DNA of 22,924 nucleotides, taken from a virus. Shown piece by piece: positions 8,220 to 17,434 of the stretch (its first letter is position 1; each line of letters begins with the position of its first letter). The stretch covers positions 1 to 22,924 of IMG/VR virus record IMGVR_UViG_3300030329_003088. One strand, given 5' to 3'. A model generated the notes under the pieces. That model was not told where the DNA came from and ran no database searches. It worked only from the letters and a program-made list of their open reading frames with translations. The position numbers and the translations under genes are program-made.

Positions 8220-9380
8220 ATGGCATTATTCACAGGTACTCAACAACAATATTATTCATTTCAGAAAAAATCTTTTACTGCAGATGGAACAACAACAGAT
8301 TTTGTTATCGGAAACACAAACAACGCTTTTGGTATAGGAGGAGCAAATTTGAGTATGTTTAATGTTTATTTTGATGGCGTTTTACAATTGCCTGCTGCTG
8401 CTGCTGTAAACTTTTTTATACCACCTTATACATTAGCTACTGGTTGGGTTTTGAGATTTATGACGGCACCAGCAAGTGGTATCGTTATTGAAATAGAAGT
8501 TAAGAAAAGCGCAAACCCATTTGGAGGTTATCAATTTACATCTTTAGATAATATTATCAATCAATTTATGTTTGCTTATGTTGGTGAAGATAAAATAATA
8601 AGCAAAACTAAAAGATTAGATGTGGCTTACCACGCTCAAAGAGCTATGCAAGAGTTAAGTTTTGATACTTTTAAATCTTGTAAAGCCCAAGAAATAACAG
8701 TACCAGCGTCGCTAACAATGGTATTACCACATGATTATGTAAACTATGTTAAGTTAACGTGGAGTGATTCTGCAGGAATAGAACACGTGATATATCCTAC
8801 TAGTAAAACTTCTAATCCGTTTAATATAAAACAGGACGCTGACGGCAATTATAGTTTTGATATTGATGATGATACGACAGTTCAAATAGGAGATAGGGAT
8901 GATACTGACGAATTAATACCAGCTAGTGAATCTGATACGTGGGGTAATTATAAGACTAGTACACCATCTGCAAATCAAGATGATTATGAAGACGATACGA
9001 AGTGGCCTGCCATGGGACAAAGATACGGTATTGATCCTCAACATTCGCAATCTAATGGTTCTTTTTATATAGATTGTGTTAAGGGTTTAATTCACTTTAG
9101 TTCAAATTTATCTGGTGAAACAGTTATATTACATTATATAAGCGATGGTTTAGGTACAGATGATGAAATGATTGTGCATAAACTCGCTGAAGAAGCTATG
9201 TATAAATGGATAGCTTACGGGATATTATCTACAAGAATAAATACTCCAGAATATATTATTAATAGGTTTAAAAAAGAAAAATTTGCTGAAACTAGAAAAG
9301 CAAAATTAAGATTGTCAAATATTAAATTAGAAGAAATTACTCAAATTTTAAGAGGTAAATCTAAACAAATAAAACACTAG
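8220..9380 (+). CDS. Head-tail ring/adaptor protein with fibre-like N-terminal beta domain
   Basis: 386 residues in two parts. Residues about 15-95 are beta-rich (SFTADGTTTDFVIGN, FNVYFDGVLQL, GIVIEIEVKK), a pattern seen at the start of many phage fibre and spike proteins. Residues about 105 onward change to the ring-protein style: FTSLDNIINQFMFAYVGEDK, a helix with RLDVAYHAQRAMQELSFDT, then a strand pair around VPASLTMVLPHDYVNYVKL. An acidic loop with DDDTTVQIGDRDDTDE follows, and the C-terminus is a helical basic tail (ILRGKSKQIKH). It starts 4 bp after the preceding ring-type gene and precedes the nozzle gene by 3 bp, so the three are surely one operon. The role is a guess from position and remembered similarity to crAss-like ring proteins; a minor tail protein is the alternative. 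Residues 59-62 are encoded by a short CTG run (8392-8406). Confidence 0.6.
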   Translation: MALFTGTQQQYYSFQKKSFTADGTTTDFVIGNTNNAFGIGGANLSMFNVYFDGVLQLPAAAAVNFFIPPYTLATGWVLRFMTAPASGIVIEIEVKKSANPFGGYQFTSLDNIINQFMFAYVGEDKIISKTKRLDVAYHAQRAMQELSFDTFKSCKAQEITVPASLTMVLPHDYVNYVKLTWSDSAGIEHVIYPTSKTSNPFNIKQDADGNYSFDIDDDTTVQIGDRDDTDELIPASESDTWGNYKTSTPSANQDDYEDDTKWPAMGQRYGIDPQHSQSNGSFYIDCVKGLIHFSSNLSGETVILHYISDGLGTDDEMIVHKLAEEAMYKWIAYGILSTRINTPEYIINRFKKEKFAETRKAKLRLSNIKLEEITQILRGKSKQIKH

Positions 9381-9383
9381 TAC

Positions 9384-12300
9384 ATGGCTGAGTTAAAGCG
9401 TACATTCACTACTAGTCGAATGAACAAAGATCTCGACGAGAGATTGGTTCCAAACGGCGAGTACAGAGATGCAAAAAATATTGAAATTTTAAATTCAGAT
9501 GGTTCTGACGTAGGTTCTGTGCAAACGTGCTTAGGTAATTCTATGATTTCCGATTTAGCGCCCGGTATGGGTACAATTAGTGGAACTGATTTATACTCTT
9601 CATGTGTTGGTCATGTTACGGATGATAAGACTAATAAAATATATTATTTAGTTTCTGGATTACCACCTAGATCTAATCAATTTTTTATAAATTTACCAGT
9701 AAGATGGAATAGATTAAGACCAGCTGATCCTAACGAGCCACATTTAGGTGGACACAACTTCATATCTTCGGATATGATAATAGAATACGATTCCGTATTA
9801 AACCAGACTTTACCAGTAATGGTTGACATTTATAATGTAAGAACTGAATTACGTTATGAGTCAGATTTTTATCCTATAGCAGACGGAGCCGTTGCGCCCC
9901 CTGGATTAGCCACCCTATTCGGTAACGCCGATAATTCCAACTCTTTATATGATCATATACCCGTAGTGCACACCAGTGGACTGAGAGTTGGTATGGAAAT
10001 TGAAATGTTTGGTGGTGTTACAGGTTCTGCTATGACTAATCCAGGAACTATTATTACCGCTATACCTAGTGATGACACAATACAAATTTCTCCACCGGCT
10101 TTTTTTACACAAGCGAATGATATAACTACCACGGGTTTAAATGGTGCGGGTAAAACAATAGTTAACGCTTTTGCCCCTCGAGTCCTTAATTTCAACAAAA
10201 AAAATCTTATAACAGGGATTAATATTATTGATGATATGCTTTTTTGGACAGATGGAGAAACAGAACCTAAAAAAGTTAATATTACTAGAGGTAAACAAGG
10301 TACAATACCAGGCATGGGTATTTGTAGAGCTTGTGTGTTTAATCCTAATTTAGAAAATCCTTATGAACACCCTGGTAGTTCAGCATTTGTTAGTTTAGCT
10401 AACCCAGGTCCAACTTGGTTGGGGACAACACATACAGAATTGGTTGTAAAAGAAAATACTGTTAAAAACTTTTCAGATAACGGTGTTGCATTAAATCCAA
10501 GTGCAACTTCAATATACGGTATAGAAGAATATGTCAAAGAAGAGCATATTACCGTTATAAAAAGACCCCCATTATCCCCACCTAAATTAATAATGTACGA
10601 TAGTGTTAAAAGATTCAAACCAGACACTAGAGAATTACATGATGTTCATACTACTGACTTTTATAATTGGGAAGGTAATAACCCTAACGATCCAGCTGGA
10701 CCAAATATATTGACTCCAGTTGGAACAACGTCTATGGAGTGGAATGATGTAAATCCAGGTTCGCCTATGGCGTATTTTAATAGCGGCGCTGATTTTAGAG
10801 TTGATGATATATTATTGTTAACAGATAATCAAAACGCAGCTATAGACGCTAATGGTAATCCATTACCATTTTCAGGTGACGATGTCAAGATTAGGTTGAA
10901 GGTAATACAATCTAACTCTACGGCACAAAACCCAATTCATATATCATCGCCCACTAATGGTGGGTTGCAAGTTAAGGTTTTGTATATAGATGAACTCTAC
11001 GTTTCTGGATTAGGTGGAGTGGATTGGTATGTAAGATTAGAAGATGGCACAGAGTCTTTATATGAATTAAAATTTCCTAAATTCGGTTATAGATATAAAT
11101 ATGAAGACGGTGAATATTCGTCTTTTTCACCATTCTCTGAAGTCGCGTTTTTACCTAAAAAGTTTGAATACGATGCTACAGAGGGTTATAATATAGGTAT
11201 GACAAATGGATTAAAACAACTATTTGTAAAAGATTTTATACCATCTAATATACCTAAAGATGTGGTTGAAGTTGATCTTTTATACAAAGAATCTGATTCA
11301 CCTAATATATATACTTTAAAAACATTTGATGACACAGATCTTGAGTGGAACACGTATGGTACTGGAAGTCATAAAGGATTTTTTGAAATAAAAAATGACT
11401 TAATACACGCTGCAGTTGCATCTAATCAATTATTGCGCCCATGGGATAACGTTCCTAGAAAAGCATTAGCCCAAGAAGTTACAGGTAACCGACTTGTATA
11501 TGGTAATTATATACAAAACTATGATATAAAAGAAAGTGGTAACAATATTGATATTATTAAACCAACTTTCAAAACAATATTAGAAAGTAACACAATTATA
11601 TCTATTGATGAACCTGGTGATTCTCCTGCAAAATCACTAAAATCAATGAGGACTTACCAATTAGGTGTTGTTTATAAAGATTTTTATGGTAGAGAAACTC
11701 CAGTTTTATCAAATGAAACGGCTATTGTTAAAGTAGATTCTTCTAAAGCTGTTTTTGATAATGATATAACAATACAATTAGAATCACCACATCCTTCTTG
11801 GGCACACTCGTTTAAATACTTTGTTAAAGAAGTTTCAAATGAATATTATAATTTAGCGATGGATAGGTGGTATGATGCTGATTACGAAGAATACGATGGT
11901 GACAGAAGAAGTATATGGATGTCTTTTCCTTCTGAGGATAGAAACAAAGTAGATGAAGAGACAACTCTTATACTAAAAAAAGCAGATAACCAAACTACTA
12001 CTATTACTAGTGGTTTTGTAGAAACTACACCTAGGTATAAAATATTAGCTATAGAAAGCGAAGCTCCAGATTTTATAAAAACCACTATGGAAACTTTAGG
12101 AGATCTTTTAGTGACTGACGCTGCTGGTCAAGTTGTTAGTGGTAGTACTGGTCCTGGATTTTACCATACAGGTTCATTACCTGGTATACCACTTCCAGAT
12201 TACAGTCAAATTAGAATCCCATCAGATATGTGGGAAGGAAGTAAATTTGCTAGTTTACAAAACGAAAACAACAATCTTTTAAGTGGTAAGTTGATGAGTA

Positions 12301-15300
12301 GAGGTAGTAGTGCAGTATTGCGTTTTAGAGCTACCGATATAGGATTCATATCAAGTTGGTATAATATCTCTAATATTTCTTATGACAAAAAAAGTACTAA
12401 TTTTTATACTGTTGTAATAGACGGATTTTTTAAAGATGAATTAAACTCTTTGTTTGGCAACGTAACTACTCCAACTGAAACTGATATGATAGCTAATATA
12501 ACAGTTGAAATAGCACAAAAAACTTTAGAGAACAGACCAGAGTTTGATGGTAGATTTTTTGTTAAAATAAAAAGTAACCCTGAACTTAAAAGCGTATTAG
12601 GACTCGAAGGTTCTATAACAAACACAACAAGTTGGGGTACTGAAGCCACTATGAGCACTTATTTTCTTTATGGTGCCGCTGAAATAAGTAATGGCGGTGG
12701 AATATTTAATTCGATTAATACTCCTTATGCCCAAAGTACATTTACCGCTATATCAGGTAACTATGGAGTCACAACCCCTTATAATCATTCAATTTTACCT
12801 ACTTGGGAGCAATATGGCACTAGATTAGTCACAGCCATACTAGGTGTAAATAATTGTTTTGGTTCTGGTTGTGGTGGAGGTGCACAAGGTAATATTGAGC
12901 CATTGGCAGATGATGGCGCGGGTTGGGGTAATGGAAATCAACCTTCAAACATGCAAAGTAACTGTGGTTCTTTTTGGGATCCTTATTGTTCTCAAGTTGA
13001 TTTTTCACCTCCATATAGAGTTGCACAAGATTGGAATGATTTATTAGCAGTAAATGGAGTTTTTCCAACATATTCGACACCTGAAGGAGGTATGTGGTTT
13101 ATAGATTCTGATCCATGTATAGAAACGGGTATATACACTGTACAGGGACAGTCAAATTCAAATGCCGCCAAAAGAGCTTATGAAGTGTCAGAAACTGGTA
13201 AAGGGGCTGATATTGGAAATAGTGAGATAACTATTTCTTTCGCCGGGGATATCCAACATACCAATAGCGGTGGGCAGAACAGTCCGAATGGGAATATACC
13301 TTCCCACGAACAAGACACCTATGACAAACTAACAACAATCGGGACTAAATTTAGATTTGCTCAAGATCCTGATGGTATAGTATACGAAATATATCAAGCT
13401 CATGAGGATTGGGTGTGGAATTGGGTGCCTCCTACCACGGCACCAGGTAACACAAGCAAATCATTAAGAAGAAAAAGAATACATTTAACATTAATAGAAC
13501 CCGGGTCTGCGAATCCTGGACAAACTTTATCATATAAAAGAATAGGAGAACCTTTAGCTGGAAATTTTTTAACAGGTTCTACGTCTTTTGCCACCGCGTA
13601 TTCGCCTTGTAATTATACTGATATAGGTGGCCCAAGTAATCCTGATGGAGCTAAATGGAATGTGCCTACAACAATAGAATTTGTTACACCTAATGTTTCA
13701 ACACAAGAAACAGAATATTCTAAAAATCCAGCCATTTGGGAAACAGAACCAAAAGAAAATGTTGGTTTAGACGTTTATTATGAAATAAGTGATTCTTATC
13801 CAACAAATATGTGTGATGAAAACGAAGAGTTGTATATACAACCTGGGGCTACAGTTTCTATGCATGAGTCTATATTCACGTCTTCTGCTGGCGCGTGCAC
13901 CACTTGTCCATGGTCAACTTTGGGTTGGGGTGATTTTAATTATTATGAAGATGGGGCGTTAAACCTTACGGCACCAGTTATTTACGGGGCAAATTCACCA
14001 ACTAAAATATTATCAACAACTCATACTTATAGTGGTGTTGGCTCAACAATATCTTATAATGGTTATCAAGAGGTTAGATTTAATGCTATGGACATGGGGG
14101 TTTGGAAAAACAAGTATATAACTATAGAATCGTCCGCGGCTACTAATATTAGCGTAGGTGATAGTGTTGATTCACTTATAACACCAAACCCCGTACCAGT
14201 TGGTACTACTGTCGCGGATATATTTACCACAATAAACAATGAAATCTTAATAGAAGTAACCCCACCTATTCCAGTGCCTCACTCAAGTATGGTATCTATA
14301 CCTGGCGGTAGTGTTGTAACTTTTGATGGTGCAACAAGTCCATCTTTGGTTGAATCTCCAGCAACCGTAAGAGCAGTAACAGGATGCGCTGGACTACCCT
14401 ATCCTTTTCCTTCTGGACCTAGATCTACAAAAATAGAGTTAAATTGTGGGCAAGTATTAAACGAAGGTGATGTATTAGCTTTCCACAATCCAGATGGTAC
14501 TATTGTTACCGCCACAGTAGCTATTAGTTCCGGGGGATTTGCTAGTAATGGAATTGATCAAAATATAATATATGTAGACGCTACTACGCATGGACAAAGA
14601 CACACATTATCATATTATAACTGCTACTCTTTTGGTAATGGTGTTGAATCTGATAGAATTAGAGATTTATATAATGCAGTTAGATTAGATAAAGGTGTTA
14701 AAGCTTCTACAACTTTAGCCGAACAATACAAAGAAGAAAGTAGATCAAGTGGTATGATATTCTCTGGTATATATAATAGTATGAATGGTGTTAATAGGTT
14801 AAATCAGTTTATAATGGCTGAAAATATAACAAAAGATTTAAACCCAGAGTATGGTAGTATACAGAAACTACACCAAAGAGATACTGATTTAATAACTCTT
14901 TGTGAAGATAAAGTTTTAAAAGTTTTATCTAACAAAGATGCTTTATTTAACGCTGATGATACTAAAAATATAACAGCAACACAAAACGTTTTAGGTAATG
15001 CAATACCATTTGTGGGTGAATACGGTATATCTAAAAATCCAGAATCATTTGCCCACGAAGGTTTTAGAGCGTATTTTACAGATCAAGAAAGAGGTGCTGT
15101 ATTAAGATTATCGAGAGATGGTTTAACACCTATATCAGAAGCTGGCATGAAAGATTGGTTTGCAGATAATTTACCAAATAATGCAATAGACTTTTTTAAT
15201 AAAGACAAAAAAAGATTATTAGGTAGTTATGATAGAAGAGGTGACTTATACAATCTATCTATTATGGACGAAGATGGTAATCATAATTACGCAGGAGAAA

Positions 15301-15938
15301 CAATTAGTTTTAGCGAAAAAGCTGGTGGTTGGGTTAGTTTTAAATCTTTTGCCCCGGAAATTGCTTTTAGCTTGAATAGCGAATATTATTCAGGTAAAAA
15401 CGGTTGGTTGTGGAAACATCATGATAATACTGTAGATAGAAATAGTTTATATAGTATAGCGCCTAATACTTTAGATGACACTGATGGTGTTATAAATAAT
15501 AGGTCATATATAACAGTTTTATTTAACGATTTACCTAGCGTTATAAAAAGTTTTAAAACTTTAAATTATGAGGGTACACAATCTAAAGTTCATCAAAACT
15601 TATCTGATAATAAACATCGTAATCAACAACCTGAAAAAGGTTGGTATGTTAATGAAATTGTCACAGATCAACAAACCGGTACAATACCAGGTTTTGCTCT
15701 ACTTGACAAAGAGTGGGAGGGTGAATTTATAGAAAAAGAAGGTAAATGGTTTAATTATATAATAGGTAGACAGCAAGCTTGGAAACAGGGGAAAAGTGAT
15801 ATTGACGGTGGTATCAACGCGCCAATAATTGATAGTGGTGTAAACAAAAAAGATACTAAAGAATTAGCTACTCAAGGTATTGGTTTCCCTATAGGAGCCA
15901 CGTATACAAATTCACTTGGTAATGTAATTCGAATATAA
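9384..15938 (+). CDS. Giant tail nozzle ('muzzle'/stabilization) protein, T7 gp12-type
   Basis: 2184 residues, the largest gene here. The N-terminus (FTTSRMNKDLDERLVPNGEY then RDAKNIEI) is the typical start of podovirus nozzle proteins, in which a strand and loop lead into a beta-propeller; the same style appears in T7 gp12-like and crAss-like muzzle proteins. The C-terminal third (about 1755-2184) again shows propeller-like blades: YNSMNGVNRLNQFIMAENIT, CEDKVLKVLSNKDAL, GFRAYFTDQERGAVLRLSRD, LGSYDRRGDLYNLSI. Residues about 190-240 contain one beta module also found in the next gene. Between about 1150 and 1755 lies a Gly/Pro/Asn- and Cys-rich insert. The protein should form the distal, host-facing end of the short tail. 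It is expressed with the ring proteins (3-bp gap). The nozzle role is well supported by position and N-terminal style; receptor-binding by the insert is inference. Confidence 0.75.
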   Translation: MAELKRTFTTSRMNKDLDERLVPNGEYRDAKNIEILNSDGSDVGSVQTCLGNSMISDLAPGMGTISGTDLYSSCVGHVTDDKTNKIYYLVSGLPPRSNQFFINLPVRWNRLRPADPNEPHLGGHNFISSDMIIEYDSVLNQTLPVMVDIYNVRTELRYESDFYPIADGAVAPPGLATLFGNADNSNSLYDHIPVVHTSGLRVGMEIEMFGGVTGSAMTNPGTIITAIPSDDTIQISPPAFFTQANDITTTGLNGAGKTIVNAFAPRVLNFNKKNLITGINIIDDMLFWTDGETEPKKVNITRGKQGTIPGMGICRACVFNPNLENPYEHPGSSAFVSLANPGPTWLGTTHTELVVKENTVKNFSDNGVALNPSATSIYGIEEYVKEEHITVIKRPPLSPPKLIMYDSVKRFKPDTRELHDVHTTDFYNWEGNNPNDPAGPNILTPVGTTSMEWNDVNPGSPMAYFNSGADFRVDDILLLTDNQNAAIDANGNPLPFSGDDVKIRLKVIQSNSTAQNPIHISSPTNGGLQVKVLYIDELYVSGLGGVDWYVRLEDGTESLYELKFPKFGYRYKYEDGEYSSFSPFSEVAFLPKKFEYDATEGYNIGMTNGLKQLFVKDFIPSNIPKDVVEVDLLYKESDSPNIYTLKTFDDTDLEWNTYGTGSHKGFFEIKNDLIHAAVASNQLLRPWDNVPRKALAQEVTGNRLVYGNYIQNYDIKESGNNIDIIKPTFKTILESNTIISIDEPGDSPAKSLKSMRTYQLGVVYKDFYGRETPVLSNETAIVKVDSSKAVFDNDITIQLESPHPSWAHSFKYFVKEVSNEYYNLAMDRWYDADYEEYDGDRRSIWMSFPSEDRNKVDEETTLILKKADNQTTTITSGFVETTPRYKILAIESEAPDFIKTTMETLGDLLVTDAAGQVVSGSTGPGFYHTGSLPGIPLPDYSQIRIPSDMWEGSKFASLQNENNNLLSGKLMSRGSSAVLRFRATDIGFISSWYNISNISYDKKSTNFYTVVIDGFFKDELNSLFGNVTTPTETDMIANITVEIAQKTLENRPEFDGRFFVKIKSNPELKSVLGLEGSITNTTSWGTEATMSTYFLYGAAEISNGGGIFNSINTPYAQSTFTAISGNYGVTTPYNHSILPTWEQYGTRLVTAILGVNNCFGSGCGGGAQGNIEPLADDGAGWGNGNQPSNMQSNCGSFWDPYCSQVDFSPPYRVAQDWNDLLAVNGVFPTYSTPEGGMWFIDSDPCIETGIYTVQGQSNSNAAKRAYEVSETGKGADIGNSEITISFAGDIQHTNSGGQNSPNGNIPSHEQDTYDKLTTIGTKFRFAQDPDGIVYEIYQAHEDWVWNWVPPTTAPGNTSKSLRRKRIHLTLIEPGSANPGQTLSYKRIGEPLAGNFLTGSTSFATAYSPCNYTDIGGPSNPDGAKWNVPTTIEFVTPNVSTQETEYSKNPAIWETEPKENVGLDVYYEISDSYPTNMCDENEELYIQPGATVSMHESIFTSSAGACTTCPWSTLGWGDFNYYEDGALNLTAPVIYGANSPTKILSTTHTYSGVGSTISYNGYQEVRFNAMDMGVWKNKYITIESSAATNISVGDSVDSLITPNPVPVGTTVADIFTTINNEILIEVTPPIPVPHSSMVSIPGGSVVTFDGATSPSLVESPATVRAVTGCAGLPYPFPSGPRSTKIELNCGQVLNEGDVLAFHNPDGTIVTATVAISSGGFASNGIDQNIIYVDATTHGQRHTLSYYNCYSFGNGVESDRIRDLYNAVRLDKGVKASTTLAEQYKEESRSSGMIFSGIYNSMNGVNRLNQFIMAENITKDLNPEYGSIQKLHQRDTDLITLCEDKVLKVLSNKDALFNADDTKNITATQNVLGNAIPFVGEYGISKNPESFAHEGFRAYFTDQERGAVLRLSRDGLTPISEAGMKDWFADNLPNNAIDFFNKDKKRLLGSYDRRGDLYNLSIMDEDGNHNYAGETISFSEKAGGWVSFKSFAPEIAFSLNSEYYSGKNGWLWKHHDNTVDRNSLYSIAPNTLDDTDGVINNRSYITVLFNDLPSVIKSFKTLNYEGTQSKVHQNLSDNKHRNQQPEKGWYVNEIVTDQQTGTIPGFALLDKEWEGEFIEKEGKWFNYIIGRQQAWKQGKSDIDGGINAPIIDSGVNKKDTKELATQGIGFPIGATYTNSLGNVIRI
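9954..10104 (+). repeat. Beta module in nozzle protein (residues about 191-240)
   Basis: VVHTSGLRVGMEIEMFGGV followed by TIITAIPSDDTIQISPP has the same plan as the three modules of the 484-residue protein downstream: TxGLxxGMxI, a Gly-rich turn, a V/I-x-x-I strand, then a D-x-I-x-x-S/T-P strand. This is a protein-level repeat; the DNA copies are not near-identical. Confidence 0.55.
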
Positions 15939-15967
15939 TCATGAATAAAAATTAAAATTAATTAATT

Positions 15968-17422
15968 ATGGCATTATATAGTACTTTAACAACATTAAAT
16001 AATAATATAACACCAAATCCTAGTGTCAACGTTACTGGCGCAAAAACAATAACGGGTTTAGCTATAGACACCTCATCGTTAACTAGCGATGGTGAATTTA
16101 GAAATATAAGTGTTAATGGTACTCCGGGTTCTATATTTTCTTTAACTATTGAAGATAAAAATGGTAGAAATGTATTACCATACTCTAATAGAATTAATAA
16201 GATTGTAAAAACAGCTGTTAGTGCCTCTAATACTTTAGAATTAAATAATACTTCTGGATTAGAAGTTGGAATGGTATTATTAAATAACCAAAGAAGAAAT
16301 GTTAAAATAAAAGGAATTTCAAAAAGTTCAAAAACTAATGAAGACGCTATCAACGAAACTTCATCAACATATATAACCGTTTCTAATTATATTACTTTAG
16401 CCGCTGATACACCAGTGGTTTTTGTAAAAGAACAAGAATTAAAAGAAATTGTTATACCTAATAGTGGTTCTTTTTCTTTTGTACAACATTTTCCACCATT
16501 AGAAAGATTTAAAAGAACATTAAAGACAGCTGCTAGTAGCGCTAGTTCATTAACGCTAGATTATACAAAAGATTTAGAAAAAAATATGAAAATAAGCGGT
16601 ACTGGCGTTGATGGTAATAATCCTATAATATCAGCGGATATTACTAGTGATACCATCGTAAGTGTTACACCCGCTCAAACAATAGACGATGAAACAGAAT
16701 TAACGTTTGAAATGCCAGATAATAGATATGATATAACTATTCGCCCAATAAACGCCTTAATAGGAGATAGTATCCCAAAATATTCTTCTAAAGATTGTGA
16801 TATTATGCCCGCCTATTCTATATATCAATATGTAGATCCTGTGGTAGAGTTTATACCATCGTCTGCGCTATCAAACGTAACAACAAGTGGTACCGTTTCT
16901 TATACTGGTAAGGTTAATAAACCTTATAGCACCGATATCGCTATAAGTATGACAGCTACTAAAAGTGATGGAAATCTAGCAACATCTAGAAATCCTCGAT
17001 TTTCAGCATCAGATTCTACAGTATCGGATTTTGATAATACACTAAATACAACTACTAAAAAAGTAAGGGAAGGTGATTGTCATGACAAAGATATTGTTCA
17101 CTTAAACAATACTACTGGTATAAGAACTGGTATGATAGTTACTGGTGATAATATAGATGAAAATAAAACAGTAACAGTTAAAAGTATAGTGGGTACATCG
17201 GTTAAATTATCTGAAAAACAGCCTATAGAAAAAGATGATAAACTACAGTTTAGTAGTATGCACAAAATTACATTGCATAGTTTAACAGCTGCACTTAGTC
17301 CTAATGGTGGACATTCTACTGGTACATGTACTGTTACTGGTAGTGGTAAAATAACAACTTTTGGAGTGGATAGTTTTAAGTCAACGTTTTCTTTTGATAA
17401 TTTTCTATCTATAACAGAATAA
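15968..17422 (+). CDS. Beta-rich virion protein with three inserted GT-type modules (fibre or decoration candidate)
   Basis: 484 residues, mostly short beta strands. Three units share one plan: residues about 80-152 (ELNNTSGLEVGMVLL ... ITLAADTPVVF), 183-247 (LTLDYTKDLEKNMKISGTGV ... DDETELTF) and 365-428 (HLNNTTGIRTGMIVTGDNI ... KLQF). Removing units 1 and 2 leaves a continuous sandwich-like sequence: ISVNGTPGSIFSLTIEDKNG, then EIVIPNSGSFSFVQHFPPL, then NRYDITIRP. The modules therefore look inserted in loops of a core domain. Similar GTGIPxGTxVxxI...ITLS modules are common in bacterial and phage surface proteins. The gene follows the nozzle gene by 29 bp and starts with ATGGCATTA like the 8220 and 17435 genes. 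A tail or head fibre, or a decoration protein, is plausible; no catalytic motif is seen. Confidence 0.75.
   Translation: MALYSTLTTLNNNITPNPSVNVTGAKTITGLAIDTSSLTSDGEFRNISVNGTPGSIFSLTIEDKNGRNVLPYSNRINKIVKTAVSASNTLELNNTSGLEVGMVLLNNQRRNVKIKGISKSSKTNEDAINETSSTYITVSNYITLAADTPVVFVKEQELKEIVIPNSGSFSFVQHFPPLERFKRTLKTAASSASSLTLDYTKDLEKNMKISGTGVDGNNPIISADITSDTIVSVTPAQTIDDETELTFEMPDNRYDITIRPINALIGDSIPKYSSKDCDIMPAYSIYQYVDPVVEFIPSSALSNVTTSGTVSYTGKVNKPYSTDIAISMTATKSDGNLATSRNPRFSASDSTVSDFDNTLNTTTKKVREGDCHDKDIVHLNNTTGIRTGMIVTGDNIDENKTVTVKSIVGTSVKLSEKQPIEKDDKLQFSSMHKITLHSLTAALSPNGGHSTGTCTVTGSGKITTFGVDSFKSTFSFDNFLSITE
16205..16423 (+). repeat. Beta module unit 1 in 484-residue protein
   Basis: Residues about 80-152. 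Key positions: TLELNNTSGLEVGM, then VKIKGIS, then a longer Ser/Thr-rich turn than in the other units, and ITLAADTPVVF. It lies between the first two core strands of the protein. Confidence 0.6.
16514..16708 (+). repeat. Beta module unit 2 in 484-residue protein
   Basis: Residues about 183-247. Key positions: SLTLDYTKDLEKNM, KISGTGVDG, IISADIT, TIVSVTPAQTIDDETELTF. It lies between the strand SFVQHFPPL and the strand RYDITIRP of the core. It is the closest of the three units to the widespread GTGI-type consensus. Confidence 0.6.
17060..17251 (+). repeat. Beta module unit 3 in 484-residue protein
   Basis: Residues about 365-428. Key positions: IVHLNNTTGIRTGMIVTGDN, TVTVKSIVGTSVKLSEKQPI, KLQF. 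It sits in the C-terminal core domain, before strand HKITLHSL. LNNT(S/T)G is shared exactly with unit 1. Confidence 0.6.
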
Positions 17423-17434
17423 TTAAATAATAAT

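Noticed and set aside
8392-8406. Five CTG repeats as a phase-variation tract
   Set aside because: The repeat unit is three bases and in frame, so slippage would only add or remove alanines; five copies is also short.
9953-13594. Several antisense open frames and one + strand frame (12859-13047) inside the nozzle gene
   Set aside because: The nozzle frame is continuous and has family-like features at both ends; these frames lack leaders and recognisable domains.
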